Shown here: positions 1-6,256 of the stretch, one piece after another
How positions within the stretch are numbered: the first letter of the stretch is position 1
How the letters are laid out: every line of letters starts with the position of its first letter
Assembly: GCA_003648085.1 (NCBI GenBank)
Contig: QMOC01000081.1
Span: forward strand, 1-8,364
From: Chloroflexota bacterium
GTDB lineage: Bacteria > Chloroflexota > Anaerolineae > B4-G1
DNA length: 8,364 nucleotides
Direction: 5' to 3'
Translations under genes and position numbers: made by a program
The notes under the pieces: model-generated
The model's input: the letters and a program-made list of their open reading frames with translations, nothing else
Told to the model about the DNA's origin: nothing
Database searches by the model: none

Positions 1-2
1 CC

Positions 3-122
3 TTCCTGAGGCGACCGGAGATTGCCGGGCGCAGTCTGCCGGTAGAGGATTATGACGATCGCCTCCGGTTGTGGACGGATGACTACAGCAATCTGTTCCA
101 GATTCTCTACAGGGGAAAATGA
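3..122 (+). CDS. C-terminal end of an upstream gene, possibly spermidine-synthase-like
   Basis: An open frame enters from the left edge and gives 39 residues before TGA at 120-122. It ends with Leu-Trp-Thr-Asp-Asp-Tyr-Ser-Asn-Leu-Phe-Gln-Ile-Leu and a short basic tail. A Thr-Asp-Asp-Tyr motif close to the C-terminus is typical of spermidine synthase homologues, including the membrane-fused forms, so I suggest that family. With no catalytic domain in view this is only a family guess. The frame is supported by the ATGA overlap with the next gene (ATG at 119-121, TGA at 120-122), a common sign of translational coupling. The two genes are therefore probably in one operon. Confidence 0.6.
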   Translation, partial: FLRRPEIAGRSLPVEDYDDRLRLWTDDYSNLFQILYRGK

Positions 123-1846
123 GTCTCAGGAAGTTACCGCTATTGATCCTCTGCACGGTTTGCCTCGTGACGGCTGGCTGCCAGGCAGGGAACGGCTTGA
201 CGGCCAGCGGCTCGGACGAGTGGAGCCGGGGCGTCGTCCTCGGGACGACGGAGGCCTACACCGTCGCGGTAGCAGTATGGAAGGACACGACGTTCGTGGT
301 GTGGGTTGGCGAGGGCGGTCAACTGCAACTGGCGCAGCTCGACAGGGCCCTCAGGTTGAGGTGCGTCACCAACCTGGTGCTCAGTGCCGTCTATCCCCGC
401 GACATGCAGCTCCAGGCTGAGGCAGTGGACCGACTGCACCTGGCATGGATAGATAGGGCCACGGGTATCACCAGTGTTGTCTATGCACAGTTGGTGCCGG
501 GGCAGACCGAGCCGGCTTTCCGGCGGGAGATTCCCCTGCCCGCTGAGGCTGTTCACGTCCGCACAGCGATGAGGCCAACAGCGGGGCGGCTGGAGATCTT
601 GTGGTCGGATCTCTCGGGCCGCAACAGCGGCATCTACCACCAGGCGGTGAGTCTGGCAAGCGACGAGATAGCGCCGGCCGTTCGACTGACAGAGACGGGA
701 TCAAGGCCGGGAGTGGCGATAGCCCCATCAGGCGGGATACACGTCGTTTGGACAGACGAGGGGTCGAGGGGGCGCGTCGCCATTTGGCACGCCAAGTTCG
801 ACCCCGACTCGCAGTCGCTATGCGCGCCCGCGCTGGCGGCCGAGGTGCAACTGTTACGGCAGTATGCTTTCTACGGACCGGCGGTGGGTGGTGCCGAGAC
901 GTGGGCTGTGGTAGCATGGAGCACTGGGCGCCGGTCAACGGCGCATGGAATGTACAGAGCAGAACAGCCACCATGGGTCCGACAGGCACCAGACGCGCCT
1001 GCTCCGGCGGGGCCTGGTGGCGGCACCGTCAGTTCCGTCGGTGAACAAGCGCAGTACGCAATGGTCTCTTTCGCCGCGTCAGAGGCAGCCCCCGCCGCTC
1101 ACTCCCTCGCAGGGGATAGGCTGGTCTGGATGCTAGAGGCAGTCCGCCTACGGACGGCGGGCGGGCGGCCGTGGGCCGTTCTCAGCGGCTGGGTGAAGGT
1201 GCGCAGCAGCCTTCTACTGCAGGTGGTGGCAGTACCCTTCGACGAGGAAGGGCCGGGCGATCTGACAGTCGTTACAGGGACGAGACACCCCTCTCTCTGG
1301 CCTGACATGGCGGCAGGAGCGGACGGCACGCTGCGAATGGCCTGGCTGGAGGCGGCGAGGGACGGTGAGTTCCAGGTCGTGGTCGCCAGCACGGCTCCCG
1401 AAGCGCGGGCTGCGCTCGGTGGCCCCCGGTTGAGTGAGTGGCTCGATAGCGCGGCGGCGCTGCTCTTTGACGGCCTGTCATTGCTCTCCTACGCCCCGAT
1501 AGTAATAGCGTGGGTGTTTTTGCCGGTAGGACTGATCGTGGTGGCGACGTGGGTGAGCGGCACGGACCTGCGGGAACGGCGGACGCTGGCCTGGTTAGGG
1601 GCGACGGTCCTACTGCACCTGACATGCAAGCGCATCCTGGCGCCCACAATGATGTTGCTTGGATCGGACCCGATGCAGGTCGCTTTCTCCCTGGTACCGA
1701 TAGGGGTAGGGATAGGACTGATGGCGGTCTATCGGTGGCGGGCCGAGCATCCGTCGCTGCCGGTGGCCTACGGCCTGTTCGTGGCTGTGGATACCGTGTT
1801 CTCTCTGTTCGTCGTGCTCCCCCGGGTGCTGTGGATTGCTGAGTGA
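119..1846 (+). CDS. Membrane-anchored lipoprotein with propeller-like repeats and four C-terminal helices
   Basis: The product has 575 residues and I do not recognise a named family. The N-terminus is a lipoprotein signal: basic residues 4-5, a hydrophobic stretch, then Val-Thr-Ala-Gly-Cys with the likely lipidated Cys at 21. Residues about 45-420 repeat a short strand motif of hydrophobics, Trp, then often Asp or Glu. The Trp residues are at 62, 110, 162, 211, 267, 337 and 409, the first four spaced 48-52 apart. This resembles a sialidase- or BNR-like beta-propeller of about seven blades exposed outside the cell, where it could bind a ligand or partner. Residues about 458-478, 489-507, 520-538 and 547-571 are hydrophobic and should span the membrane. 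The start is set by a GGGG ribosome-binding-like tract just upstream and the ATGA overlap with the preceding gene. Eight of its 17 Ile codons are ATA, unlike its downstream neighbours. The coding call is firm; the function is unknown. Confidence 0.85.
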   Translation: MSLRKLPLLILCTVCLVTAGCQAGNGLTASGSDEWSRGVVLGTTEAYTVAVAVWKDTTFVVWVGEGGQLQLAQLDRALRLRCVTNLVLSAVYPRDMQLQAEAVDRLHLAWIDRATGITSVVYAQLVPGQTEPAFRREIPLPAEAVHVRTAMRPTAGRLEILWSDLSGRNSGIYHQAVSLASDEIAPAVRLTETGSRPGVAIAPSGGIHVVWTDEGSRGRVAIWHAKFDPDSQSLCAPALAAEVQLLRQYAFYGPAVGGAETWAVVAWSTGRRSTAHGMYRAEQPPWVRQAPDAPAPAGPGGGTVSSVGEQAQYAMVSFAASEAAPAAHSLAGDRLVWMLEAVRLRTAGGRPWAVLSGWVKVRSSLLLQVVAVPFDEEGPGDLTVVTGTRHPSLWPDMAAGADGTLRMAWLEAARDGEFQVVVASTAPEARAALGGPRLSEWLDSAAALLFDGLSLLSYAPIVIAWVFLPVGLIVVATWVSGTDLRERRTLAWLGATVLLHLTCKRILAPTMMLLGSDPMQVAFSLVPIGVGIGLMAVYRWRAEHPSLPVAYGLFVAVDTVFSLFVVLPRVLWIAE

Positions 1847-1929
1847 CAGAGGCACTCATTTGAAATACACCCAAATCAGGTTGGACCCCTTGACCGGGCT
1901 TGGTAAACCTGTTCTTGGTGAGGAGGAAA

Positions 1930-2322
1930 ATGAAAAATTACCCGTTTCGCAGCAGAGCAGTGCTGATGTTTATCACACTGGCGGTGGTCCTGGCGGGGTG
2001 TGGTGGGGCGCTCCCCCCAGATGCCAAGAAAGCCGTCTTAAGCGCCTTCGATCCCGGTCAGAAGGTGCACATTCATTCCGCTCAACAAGTGGAGCCGCTG
2101 CAAGAAGACCTGGAAATGGGCGCAGAGGAGGTCTGGTGTGTCAACGTCACTTTCACCTGCTGGAGTTGTGCCCACGGAGAGTATCGCACCTGCGCCGACA
2201 GTCGGCTGGTCCGCCGAATTGGTGGCAACTGGGAGGTCTCCCTGGTGTTGACTGAAGAAGACAAGGAAAAGTGGGAAGCGCGAGGCTGTGAACTTATACC
2301 GGATGTAGTGGGCGCTCATTGA
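1930..2322 (+). CDS. Small Cys-rich lipoprotein upstream of the polyferredoxin
   Basis: This encodes 130 residues of unknown family. ATG at 1930 is preferred because an AGGAGG tract (1921-1926) lies directly upstream and the peptide then begins as a normal lipoprotein signal, with Leu-Ala-Gly-Cys and the lipidated Cys at 24. A TTG at 1900 would add ten residues that spoil the signal. The mature part contains Cys70, Cys77, Cys80, Cys88 and Cys120. The centre reads Cys-Trp-Ser-Cys-Ala-His, a CxxC that could bind a metal or form a disulfide. It is not a haem c site, because His does not directly follow the second Cys. Only 19 bases separate it from the polyferredoxin gene, so it is probably cotranscribed and could be an outer-face redox or assembly partner. 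That role is inferred from position alone. Confidence 0.8.
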   Translation: MKNYPFRSRAVLMFITLAVVLAGCGGALPPDAKKAVLSAFDPGQKVHIHSAQQVEPLQEDLEMGAEEVWCVNVTFTCWSCAHGEYRTCADSRLVRRIGGNWEVSLVLTEEDKEKWEARGCELIPDVVGAH

Positions 2323-2341
2323 GCCTGCCCTGGAATAAAGG

Positions 2342-3862
2342 ATGCGATCTGCTATGACCTGGTCCCGTTGGCGACGTGTTCGCCAGGCCATTCAAGTGCT
2401 GGCCCTTGCCCTCTACGTCTACCTGCTCTTCGCCGCACTCCAACGGCGGGCGGCCTTCCCCCTGGCCGACCTATTCTTTCGGCTCGACCCGCTGGCAGCG
2501 CTCACGGCGATGCTGGCCGGCCGGGCGTGGATACCCAGGCTGGCGCCGGCGCTGGTCACGCTTGGGCTGACGCTCATCTTTGGCCGGGTCTGGTGCGGCT
2601 GGCTGTGCCCCTTCGGCACGCTGCTGGAGTGGGCGCGCTTTCGCTCCGCCGGCCGAGCAGCGACCCTCTCCCCCCGCTGGCGGACGGTCAAGAACTTCGT
2701 CCTGCTCCTCATCCTGGCCGCGGCTCTCTTCGGCAATCTCAGCCTGCTCATTCTCGACCCACTGGCGCTGCTCACGCGCACGATGACAACGGTGATCCTC
2801 CCCGGCCTCAACTACGCTATCACCGCCGTCGAGCACGTCCTATACCCCATTCCCCTTCTGCGGTCGGCGGTAGAGTGGGTCGAAAGCGTGCTACGGGGGC
2901 TGATCTTGCCGGTCGTCCAGCCGGTCTTTGCCCAGAATGCCCCCATCGCCGCGCTCTTTGCCGGCATCCTCGCTCTCAACGCTCTCGCCGACCGGTTCTG
3001 GTGCCGCTACCTCTGCCCGCTCGGCGCGCTGTTGGGGCTCGTGTCGAAGGTGGCCCTGCTGCGGCCCGTGGTCGGCGCAGCCTGCAACCGCTGCGGTCGG
3101 TGTGTGGGAGCCTGCCGGCCGGACGCGATTGACACCGGTCGGGGCTACGAAATCCTCCCCGCCGAGTGCACCGTCTGCCTGGACTGCCTGGCCGCCTGTC
3201 CGGAGGCAAGCATTGGCCTCCGCTTCCGCCGGCGGCCCGATCCCATCCGCGAGTACGACCCAACCCGGCGGCAGGTGCTGGTCGCGCTGGCGGCCGGCGC
3301 CGTCGGCGTCGTCGTGCTGCGGACCGGCGTCCGGGCCAAACAGCGCCACCCGCAATTGATCCGACCACCCGGCGTCGAAGACGAGCAAGACTTCCTGACC
3401 CGCTGCCTGCGTTGCAGCCAGTGTATGAAGGTCTGCCCGACCTCGGGGTTACAACCAACGCTGTTCGAGGCCGGACTGGAGGGACTGTGGACGCCGCATC
3501 TGGTGCCCCGTCTGGGCTACTGCGACTACGGCTGCAACGCCTGCGGGCAGGTCTGCCCCTCCGGCGCCATCCCACCCCTGAATCTGGCCCGCAAACGGGA
3601 GCAGGTCTTGGGCGTGGCGGTCATTGACCGCGACCGCTGCCTGCCCTGGGCCCACGGCGTGCCCTGCATCGTCTGCGAGGAGATGTGCCCGATGCCCCGG
3701 AAAGCGATACGGCTAGAGGAGGTGACGGTGACCGACGACCGGGGCGCACAGGCCGTCGTCCAGCGCCCCCACGTCCTGCAGGACCTGTGCATCGGCTGCG
3801 GCATCTGCGAGTATCGGTGCCCGGTGGAAGGAGAGGCGGCGATACGGGTCTTTCGGGGGTAG
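2342..3862 (+). CDS. Membrane polyferredoxin, NapH-like half fused to NapG/MauM-like half
   Basis: This 506-residue protein should pass electrons across or into the cytoplasmic membrane. The NapH-like first half has helices near 15-36, 65-83, 117-141 and 200-217. It carries two Trp-Cys-x3-Cys-Pro motifs (Cys85/Cys89 and Cys221/Cys225), as in NapH, NosR and CcoG proteins. Two 4Fe-4S motifs follow (Cys248-251-254-258 and Cys276-279-282-286). Then comes a Tat-like Thr-Arg-Arg-Gln-Val-Leu (308-313) with a fifth hydrophobic segment to about 328. The second half resembles NapG/MauM, with four motifs starting at Cys355, Cys394, Cys433 and Cys483. If the N-terminus is inside, clusters 1-2 face the cytoplasm and 3-6 face outward. 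ATG at 2354 is an equally good start, because AAAGGA (2337-2342) is better spaced for it. The oxidoreductase gene follows after six bases, making that enzyme the likely electron partner. Confidence 0.9.
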   Translation: MRSAMTWSRWRRVRQAIQVLALALYVYLLFAALQRRAAFPLADLFFRLDPLAALTAMLAGRAWIPRLAPALVTLGLTLIFGRVWCGWLCPFGTLLEWARFRSAGRAATLSPRWRTVKNFVLLLILAAALFGNLSLLILDPLALLTRTMTTVILPGLNYAITAVEHVLYPIPLLRSAVEWVESVLRGLILPVVQPVFAQNAPIAALFAGILALNALADRFWCRYLCPLGALLGLVSKVALLRPVVGAACNRCGRCVGACRPDAIDTGRGYEILPAECTVCLDCLAACPEASIGLRFRRRPDPIREYDPTRRQVLVALAAGAVGVVVLRTGVRAKQRHPQLIRPPGVEDEQDFLTRCLRCSQCMKVCPTSGLQPTLFEAGLEGLWTPHLVPRLGYCDYGCNACGQVCPSGAIPPLNLARKREQVLGVAVIDRDRCLPWAHGVPCIVCEEMCPMPRKAIRLEEVTVTDDRGAQAVVQRPHVLQDLCIGCGICEYRCPVEGEAAIRVFRG

Positions 3863-3868
3863 AGGAAA

Positions 3869-5866
3869 ATGCACCGACGACTGCTGCTCATTGACCCGGC
3901 CGCCGGACGCTGGCGGCTGGAGACACTCCGGGTCGAGACGCTGGCGCGCGACCCCCGCGAGGACTACTTCGTCCTCAGCGGTGAGACGCTGTGCCAATAC
4001 CTTTTGCGCCGTGATCCAGGCGTATTGGTCATCGCCAGGGGGCCGCTGCCTTTCCTTTCCGGCAACAAAGTGAGCATCGGCTACGTCTCCCCGCTGACCG
4101 GCGTCCCCCACTACAGTTTCGTCGGCGGGCGCGCAGCGGCGCAACTCCTCAACCTGGGCCTCGACGCTATCTGTCTGGAGTCAGCGAGTCAGCGAGTTAG
4201 CGAGTCGGCGAATCGGCGAATCGGCGGATCTCAAATCTCCAGTCCTCAAACCTCCAGTCCTCAAACCTCCAGTCCTCAAACCTCCAGCCGCCCCATCGTC
4301 GTGGTAAGTGGCCGTGCCCCCGGCCTGTCCGTCGAGTTCAGGCCCGCTACCGACCTTCCGGCCGGTCAGCGCAGCGCCTTCTATTGGCTGCTGGAGCGGG
4401 AGTTGGGGAACGACAGGCACGCCGGCAGCATCTTCACCCTGGGCGAGGGGGCCCGCCTGGGCTACCGCTCGGCCAACCTGGCCGTTGACGCCATCTACCA
4501 CGCCGGCCGGGGCGGTGCCGGGGCCGTGTTCGCCCGCTTCGCCTCAGCCCTGGTACTGCGCGGCGAGCCGATGGAGGCCGCCGAGTTCTTCGCCGGTGAC
4601 GAATCACCCTTCACCCGCAATCCCAACGCTGCCATCGCTCCACTGCTGGACAAGTACTGCGCTCGTCTGTCCGGGAAGACCGGCGGCACGATCGTCAAAC
4701 TGTTCACCACCGGGGCGGCCCCGGACGGCAGAAACACCCTCCCTGCGCACAACGCACAGCGGGTGGGCTACCCCCTGGCCGACCTCGGCGGCCCACGGGT
4801 GCTGAAGGCGACCCGCCACGGCCAGACCGGCTGCCACTGGTGCCAGGTGGACTGCCGCCACTACCATTGGATCCCCGCCGACTACGCCCCCGACGGGCGG
4901 GACTTGTTCCTCGACGACTTCGAGCCGACCTACGCCACCTTTGCCATGCTCGGCCTGACCCCCGCCGAGGACACCTTCCAGGCCCGGCTCGACCTGCGGG
5001 CCGAGGTGGATCGGCAATTGATCCTGCCCATCGAGCAACTGGGCTGCGACGTCATTGACGTTGGCCTGGGATTGGCCGCCCTGTTCGAGGGGGTGGAGCG
5101 GGGGATCATTCCCGGTAGCGACATACCCGACTTCATCGCCAAGGGGGGCCTGGGCGACCTGGAGGCAGCGGTGCAGGCGGTGGCGATGCTGCGCTCCGTC
5201 CAGGCGGCCGACTATCCGGCCCTGCGCGCCGTTGGCGACGGACCGCAGGCGCTGGCCGAGCGGTATCCCCCGATGCAGGACCTCGTTTTCACCGGCGGGA
5301 GGGGGACGTTGGGCAACGCCGGCCACTGCAACGCGCTGTGGACTTTCCTGATGCCCTTCTCCCGCTTCTTCGGCCACTACGTCGGCCAGTACTACAAAGT
5401 TGAGGAGGAACTACCCCCACCGGGATCCGGCCAGGAAGCCTACCGCTCCTGCTTCGAGCGCGTCATCGGCCGGCTGCTGGCGCGGGAGTTCTTCTGGCTG
5501 CTGTCCAACGCCCTTTCGATGTGCGCCTTCACCTTCGTCATCTTCAGCCAGGATGGAAAGGGCGAGCGGCTGAGCGAAGACGGCCTGCTGGTTCACCTCC
5601 TGCGCAACTACGGTATCCACACCACCCGCGCCGACCTGGAGTGGTTTGCCCAGGCGTTCTGGGCGCAGTCCATTGACCTCAAGTGCCGCTTCGGCTGGCG
5701 TCCCCCCTCGGCAGGCGACTTCCCCCGCCGGGTCTACCAGGCACTATCGTTGGTGCTAGACCGCCCGCCGGACGAACTGCGGGCGCTGATGGACCTGCTC
5801 ATCGGCGAGTGGAAGCGGCAGGCCGGGGATGTGCTGGGCCGCTTCGGGTACGAAGCACCCTGGTAG
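3869..5866 (+). CDS. Aldehyde:ferredoxin oxidoreductase family tungsten/molybdenum enzyme
   Basis: This 665-residue protein matches the AOR family, which oxidises aldehydes or reduces carboxylic acids using a bis-pterin tungsten or molybdenum centre and one 4Fe-4S cluster. Family landmarks are Ser-Pro-Leu-Thr-Gly (74-78), Val-Gly-Gly (85-87), Ala-Gly-Arg-Gly-Gly-Ala-Gly-Ala-Val (212-220), and the cluster motif Cys322-x2-Cys325-x3-Cys329. Cys552, in an Asn-Ala-Leu-Ser-Met-Cys context, is the likely fourth ligand. Glu352 may correspond to the conserved active-site acid, which is a guess from position. There is no signal peptide, so it is cytoplasmic. GAGGA overlapping the previous stop codon supports ATG at 3869. 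About residues 105-140 are a Ser/Gln/Thr-rich insert made by tandem DNA repeats; without it the length (about 629) is near normal for the family. The substrate cannot be told from sequence. The adjacent polyferredoxin suggests electrons leave to, or arrive from, the membrane. Confidence 0.92.
   Translation: MHRRLLLIDPAAGRWRLETLRVETLARDPREDYFVLSGETLCQYLLRRDPGVLVIARGPLPFLSGNKVSIGYVSPLTGVPHYSFVGGRAAAQLLNLGLDAICLESASQRVSESANRRIGGSQISSPQTSSPQTSSPQTSSRPIVVVSGRAPGLSVEFRPATDLPAGQRSAFYWLLERELGNDRHAGSIFTLGEGARLGYRSANLAVDAIYHAGRGGAGAVFARFASALVLRGEPMEAAEFFAGDESPFTRNPNAAIAPLLDKYCARLSGKTGGTIVKLFTTGAAPDGRNTLPAHNAQRVGYPLADLGGPRVLKATRHGQTGCHWCQVDCRHYHWIPADYAPDGRDLFLDDFEPTYATFAMLGLTPAEDTFQARLDLRAEVDRQLILPIEQLGCDVIDVGLGLAALFEGVERGIIPGSDIPDFIAKGGLGDLEAAVQAVAMLRSVQAADYPALRAVGDGPQALAERYPPMQDLVFTGGRGTLGNAGHCNALWTFLMPFSRFFGHYVGQYYKVEEELPPPGSGQEAYRSCFERVIGRLLAREFFWLLSNALSMCAFTFVIFSQDGKGERLSEDGLLVHLLRNYGIHTTRADLEWFAQAFWAQSIDLKCRFGWRPPSAGDFPRRVYQALSLVLDRPPDELRALMDLLIGEWKRQAGDVLGRFGYEAPW
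4178..4225 (+). repeat. Six tandem 8-bp units inside the oxidoreductase gene
   Basis: The units begin at 4178, 4186, 4194, 4202, 4210 and 4218. They read GAGTCAGC, GAGTCAGC, GAGTTAGC, GAGTCGGC, GAATCGGC and GAATCGGC. Because eight is not a multiple of three, the repeat is read through all three frames and gives a peptide of period eight (Ser-Glu-Ser-Ala-Asn-Arg-Arg-Ile type). The graded divergence from left to right suggests slippage followed by point mutation. Confidence 0.9.
4231..4290 (+). repeat. Four tandem 15-bp units inside the oxidoreductase gene
   Basis: The units begin at 4231, 4246, 4261 and 4276 with consensus TCAAACCTCCAGTCC. Units two and three are identical, the first has one change and the last differs in its final bases. 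Fifteen is a multiple of three, so each unit encodes a Pro-Gln-Thr-Ser-Ser pentapeptide (Ser-Gln-Ile-Ser-Ser in the first). It starts five bases after the 8-bp array and the reading frame stays open throughout. Confidence 0.92.
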
Positions 5867-5914
5867 CGACATCCCCGTCCCGCGCTCCCTCTAGTTTGCG
5901 GTGCAAGACTCGAC

Positions 5915-5960
5915 GGAGGCCCCGATTTATCGGGGTTTTCCCGGCTGAAGCCGGGCCTCC
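5915..5960 (+). terminator. Double-hairpin element, possible terminator of the oxidoreductase operon
   Basis: This lies 48 bases after the oxidoreductase stop codon. GGAGG (5915-5919) pairs with CCTCC (5956-5960) and encloses two hairpins. The first is CCCCGATTTATCGGGG (5920-5935), followed by TTTT (5936-5939). The second is CCCGGC, loop TGAA, GCCGGG (5940-5955). Together they can fold as a three-way junction. The first hairpin plus four T residues resembles a weak intrinsic terminator. The compact nested symmetry is also typical of dispersed palindromic repeats, so it may be a repeat that happens to serve as a terminator. Confidence 0.5.
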
Positions 5961-5999
5961 AACCCCCTTTCGCACCGAGAACTCCCTAGCCTCGCCGAC

Positions 6000-6028
6000 T
6001 TGACCCCATCCTCCATCTGGGCTACAAT
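6000..6028 (+). promoter_or_regulatory. Near-consensus sigma70-type promoter
   Basis: TTGACC (6000-6005) and TACAAT (6023-6028) are separated by exactly 17 bases, and each box differs from consensus at one position. Transcription would begin near 6035. It could drive the short ORF at 6064 or, with a leader of about 400 bases that includes the foldback element, the metallopeptidase gene at 6436. It sits after the possible terminator, as expected for the start of a new unit. Confidence 0.6.
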
Positions 6029-6063
6029 CAGATACGATCAACGGGTGAGGGAAAGAGAGAACT

Positions 6064-6256
6064 ATGAACAAGCCGACTTACCTGAAATGCCTGGCTTCGG
6101 GGCGAGACCGCCGCGCCCACCGCGATACATTGTGAGGCTGATGCATAGAGATTCCAGGGGAACGGTTCAAGGCCGAGCGCCACTCTCCGTCACCGCCCGC
6201 ACCGTCGCCGAGGTGCCGATCGGGTGGGTCGGCGTGCCGGGGCGGGCAGGGAAGCG
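6064..6256 (+). pseudogene. Short ORF or decayed gene between promoter and foldback element
   Basis: An ATG at 6064 lies 36 bases after the promoter's -10 box, behind a purine-rich GAGGGAAAGAGAGA tract. It opens 23 codons, ending at TGA 6133-6135. A second TGA in the same frame follows at 6139-6141. Beyond it the frame stays open past 6256 and through the foldback element to TGA at 6418-6420. The peptide (Met-Asn-Lys-Pro-Thr-Tyr-Leu-Lys-Cys at its start) is not one I recognise. It could be a small real gene of 23 residues, a gene broken by two stop codons, or simply untranslated leader. Having a good promoter and start in front of a broken frame favours a relic, but the support is weak. Confidence 0.22.

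Noticed and set aside
1881..1909. Possible promoter TTGGAC, 17 bases, TAAACC before the small lipoprotein.
   Set aside because: The -10 box is a poor match, so it is too weak to list as a feature, although the 83-base gap could still hold a promoter.
2157..2175. Possible haem c site (CxxCH) in the small lipoprotein.
   Set aside because: The sequence is Cys-Trp-Ser-Cys-Ala-His, with one residue too many before His.
4178..4290. CRISPR-like array.
   Set aside because: The units are only 8 and 15 bases with no spacers, and they lie inside an open reading frame.
4604..5377. Long antisense open frame opposite the oxidoreductase gene (257 codons).
   Set aside because: It mirrors the GC-rich codon pattern of the sense gene, overlaps conserved AOR motifs and has a composition unlike a real protein. 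Similar antisense frames at 1272-1874, 2976-3575 and 7558-8151 are rejected for the same reason.
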